From: Myxococcales bacterium | Lineage (GTDB): Bacteria; Myxococcota; Polyangia; Fen-1088 | Direction: 5' to 3' | DNA: 7,739 bases | NCBI GenBank assembly: GCA_003159055.1 | Contig: PMLH01000633.1 | Coordinates: 5,534 to 13,272 of the forward strand | Shown: positions 5,695-7,739 of the stretch, in pieces | How the letters are laid out: each line of letters opens with the position of its first letter | How positions within the stretch are numbered: position 1 is the first letter of the stretch | Notes under the pieces: generated by a model | The model's database searches: none | What the model was told of the DNA's origin: nothing | The model's input: only the letters and a program-made list of their open reading frames with translations | Translations under genes and position numbers: made by a program

Positions 5695-7739
5695 ATGGGG
5701 ACCAGAACAGACACGTCGACGGACAAAGCCACCTTGCGGGCGCGCGCGGAGGCGCGCCTGAGCGATAGGACGGGCGGGCCAGGGTCGGAAGGACGTGGCT
5801 CGGCCGAGGAAACGCAACGTCTTGTGCACGAGTTGCAAGTCCACCAGATCGAGCTGGAGCTTCAGAACGAGGAGCTGCAAGCGGCCCGGTTGGAGATGGA
5901 GCTTGGGCTTGAACGCTACTCTGACCTCTACGACTTCGCGCCCGTGGGATACGTCACGCTGGATGGCAGCGGCACCATCCGGAAAACGAATCTCGCTGGA
6001 GCCCGCCTGCTTGGACAAGAGCGTGCTCGACTGGTCGGGGCGCACCTCGGTTTTTTCGTCGCGCCCGAATCTCGCCCAGCCTTCGCCACCTTCGTGCAGA
6101 GAGTCTTCGCGACCCTCTCCAAGGAAGTCCTCGATGTGGCGCTTTGCCCCATCGACGGCACCCCGCTTTGGGTGCACATCGAGGCCATGGCCACCGGAGA
6201 CCACGGCCTCGAGTGCCGTGCCGCACTGGTGGACATTACCGAGCGCCGGCATCTTGAGGATACGCTTCGATTTCGTGCGGAGCTGCTTGACTATGCGGCG
6301 GGGCATTCCCTGGACGAACTGCTGCCAAAGACCTTGGATCTTCTCGGACAGCTGACCGACAGTCCGATCGGCTTCTATCACTTCGTCGAGCCCGACCAGA
6401 ACACGCTCTCGCTCCAGGCCTGGTCCACGCGAACCACGCAGGAGTTCTGCACGGCGAAAGGACAGGGCCAGCACTACCCGATCGACGAGGCTGGCGTCTG
6501 GGCGGACTGCGTCCGTCAGCGCAGGCCGGTCATCCACAACGACTACGCCTCGCTTGCCCATCGCAAGGGCCTGCCCGAGGGACACGCCGCGGTCACACGC
6601 GAGCTGGTCGTACCGGTCTTTCGCTCGAACCGGATCGTGTCCATCGTCGGGGTGGGCAACAAAGCCACTGATTATACCGACGGAGACGTGCGCATCGTCT
6701 CGCACCTCGCCGACGTGGCCTGGACCATCGTCGAGCGCAAGCGTGCGGAACAAGCGCTCCAGCACAGCGAGCAGCGTTTTCGGAATCTCTTCCAATCGAT
6801 GGAGGAAGGCTTCGCGCTTTGCGAGATGATCCACGACGAGGCCGGCCAACCGGTCGATTTTCGCTACCTGGAGGTCAATTCGGCGTTTTCGCGACAGACG
6901 GGGCTTCCCGCCGATAGGATCGTCGGCAGGACGGTGAGGGAGATCATCCCCGGCATCGAATCCCGCTGGATCGAGTTCTACGACCAGGTGGTGCGGACCG
7001 GTCTGCCCGAACGTATCGAGCACCGTGTGGAAAACCTGCGCAAACAATTCGAGGTCCATGCCTGGCGCGCGGACGCTGGGCGCTTCGCCGCGACCTTCAG
7101 CGACGTGACGGTGCAAAGGCAGATCGAGGAGCAACTCCGGGACGCACAACGGATGGAGGCCATCGGCCGACTCGCGGGCGGGATTGCCCACGACTTCAAC
7201 AACATGCTTGCGGTTATCCTCGGCTACACCGAGTCCGCCATGGAGGACACAACCGAGGGCATTCCGCTGCACACTGAGCTCGGCGAGATCCGCAAAGCCG
7301 CCGTTCGCGCGGCGGCTCTCACCCGGCAGCTCCTCGCGTTCAGCCGCAGGCAGGTCCTGCAGCCCCGGGTGCTGGATCTGAACAAGATCGTCGGCGGAAT
7401 GGAGGGGATGTTGCGCCGGCTGTTGGGCGAGGACATCGCCCTGTCGGTCATGCTTGCCATGGGCCTCCACAAAGTGATGGCCGATCCGGGACAGGTCGAG
7501 CAGGTGGTGATGAACCTTGCCGTGAATGCCCGCGACGCGATGCCAGACGGTGGAAAGCTGACCATCGAAACCGCCGACATCCATCTCGACGAGGCCAGCG
7601 CAAGCCAGTACGCCGGTGCCGAATCCGGACCGCATGTGATGTTGTCGGTCACCGACACGGGATGCGGGATGGACCAGAAAACGCGCGCACGGCTCTACGA
7701 GCCATTCTTTACGACCAAGGAGGTCGGCAAAGGAACCGG
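5695..7739 (+). CDS. Cytoplasmic PAS-GAF-PAS sensor histidine kinase (3' end outside window)
   Basis: The frame is open from ATG 5695 to the window edge, giving 681 visible residues. Domains in order: a polar N-terminus; a coiled-coil-like segment at about 43-76 (LVHELQVHQIELELQNEEL); PAS 1 at about 77-183 (DLYDFAPVGY to LVDITER); GAF (GAF_2-like) at about 197-350 (SPIGFYHF); PAS 2 at about 361-473, closing with FSDVT; HisKA with H-box GGIAHDFNN (phospho-acceptor H499); and HATPase_c with N-box N607/N611 (NLAVNARDAMPDGG), G1 box D654 (DTGCGM) and F-box YEPFFTTK. The sequence ends at the start of the G2 box (GKGT). No signal peptide or membrane segment is seen, so it senses an intracellular cue. 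All key kinase residues in view are intact. Kinases with this AHDFNN-type H-box commonly carry a C-terminal receiver domain, so a hybrid kinase is likely, but that part is outside the window. GGGAG at 5685-5689 supports the chosen start. Ligand, partner regulator and targets are unknown. Confidence 0.95.
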   Translation, partial: MGTRTDTSTDKATLRARAEARLSDRTGGPGSEGRGSAEETQRLVHELQVHQIELELQNEELQAARLEMELGLERYSDLYDFAPVGYVTLDGSGTIRKTNLAGARLLGQERARLVGAHLGFFVAPESRPAFATFVQRVFATLSKEVLDVALCPIDGTPLWVHIEAMATGDHGLECRAALVDITERRHLEDTLRFRAELLDYAAGHSLDELLPKTLDLLGQLTDSPIGFYHFVEPDQNTLSLQAWSTRTTQEFCTAKGQGQHYPIDEAGVWADCVRQRRPVIHNDYASLAHRKGLPEGHAAVTRELVVPVFRSNRIVSIVGVGNKATDYTDGDVRIVSHLADVAWTIVERKRAEQALQHSEQRFRNLFQSMEEGFALCEMIHDEAGQPVDFRYLEVNSAFSRQTGLPADRIVGRTVREIIPGIESRWIEFYDQVVRTGLPERIEHRVENLRKQFEVHAWRADAGRFAATFSDVTVQRQIEEQLRDAQRMEAIGRLAGGIAHDFNNMLAVILGYTESAMEDTTEGIPLHTELGEIRKAAVRAAALTRQLLAFSRRQVLQPRVLDLNKIVGGMEGMLRRLLGEDIALSVMLAMGLHKVMADPGQVEQVVMNLAVNARDAMPDGGKLTIETADIHLDEASASQYAGAESGPHVMLSVTDTGCGMDQKTRARLYEPFFTTKEVGKGT

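Noticed and set aside
5578..7635. A 685-codon open frame on the minus strand opposite the sensor kinase
   Set aside because: It is a composition shadow. The plus strand encodes clear PAS, GAF, HisKA and HATPase motifs with intact catalytic residues, while the minus-strand product shows no recognisable domain. Long antisense frames are expected in such GC-rich genes.

Overview
The window is GC-rich DNA with strong G/C preference at third codon positions. It is densely coding, and every gene I can support lies on the + strand. The gene types fit a large-genome, two-membrane bacterium: an RND/MMPL exporter, GT-C membrane glycosyltransferase, CDP-alcohol phosphatidyltransferase, and a multi-PAS/GAF sensor kinase with the AHDFNN-type H-box. 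Myxococcota or a related deltaproteobacterial-type lineage is my best guess. This is an inference from gene style only; no RNA gene or phylogenetic marker is present.

Layout. Positions 1-797 hold the C-terminal part of a polytopic membrane protein resembling GT-C/GT39 glycosyltransferases; its 5' end is outside the window. It overlaps by 4 bases (GTGA) with an 848-residue RND/MMPL-family exporter (794-3340). After a 95-base gap comes a possible 60-residue single-span membrane protein (3436-3618). It overlaps by 4 bases (ATGA) with a CDP-alcohol phosphatidyltransferase (3615-4538), which has a perfect catalytic motif and a strong AGGAGG ribosome binding site. A flippase-like LPG_synthase_TM (UPF0104/AglD-type) membrane protein follows (about 4519-5532), overlapping the previous gene. 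A 162-base non-coding gap (5533-5694) carries two copies of the palindrome TGGCGCCA. A cytoplasmic PAS-GAF-PAS-HisKA-HATPase sensor kinase then starts at 5695 and runs off the right edge.

How the genes may work together. The first five reading frames look like one transcription unit with translational coupling. Their family roles are membrane glycosyl transfer, lipid export, phospholipid head-group synthesis and a flippase-like integral membrane protein. Together they suggest synthesis, decoration and outward transport of an unusual (glyco)phospholipid or other envelope lipid. The product cannot be named from sequence. The kinase is separated by the only sizeable gap and is probably its own unit; a regulatory link to the lipid genes is possible but unproven.

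No tRNA, rRNA, CRISPR array, insertion sequence or convincing intrinsic terminator was seen.
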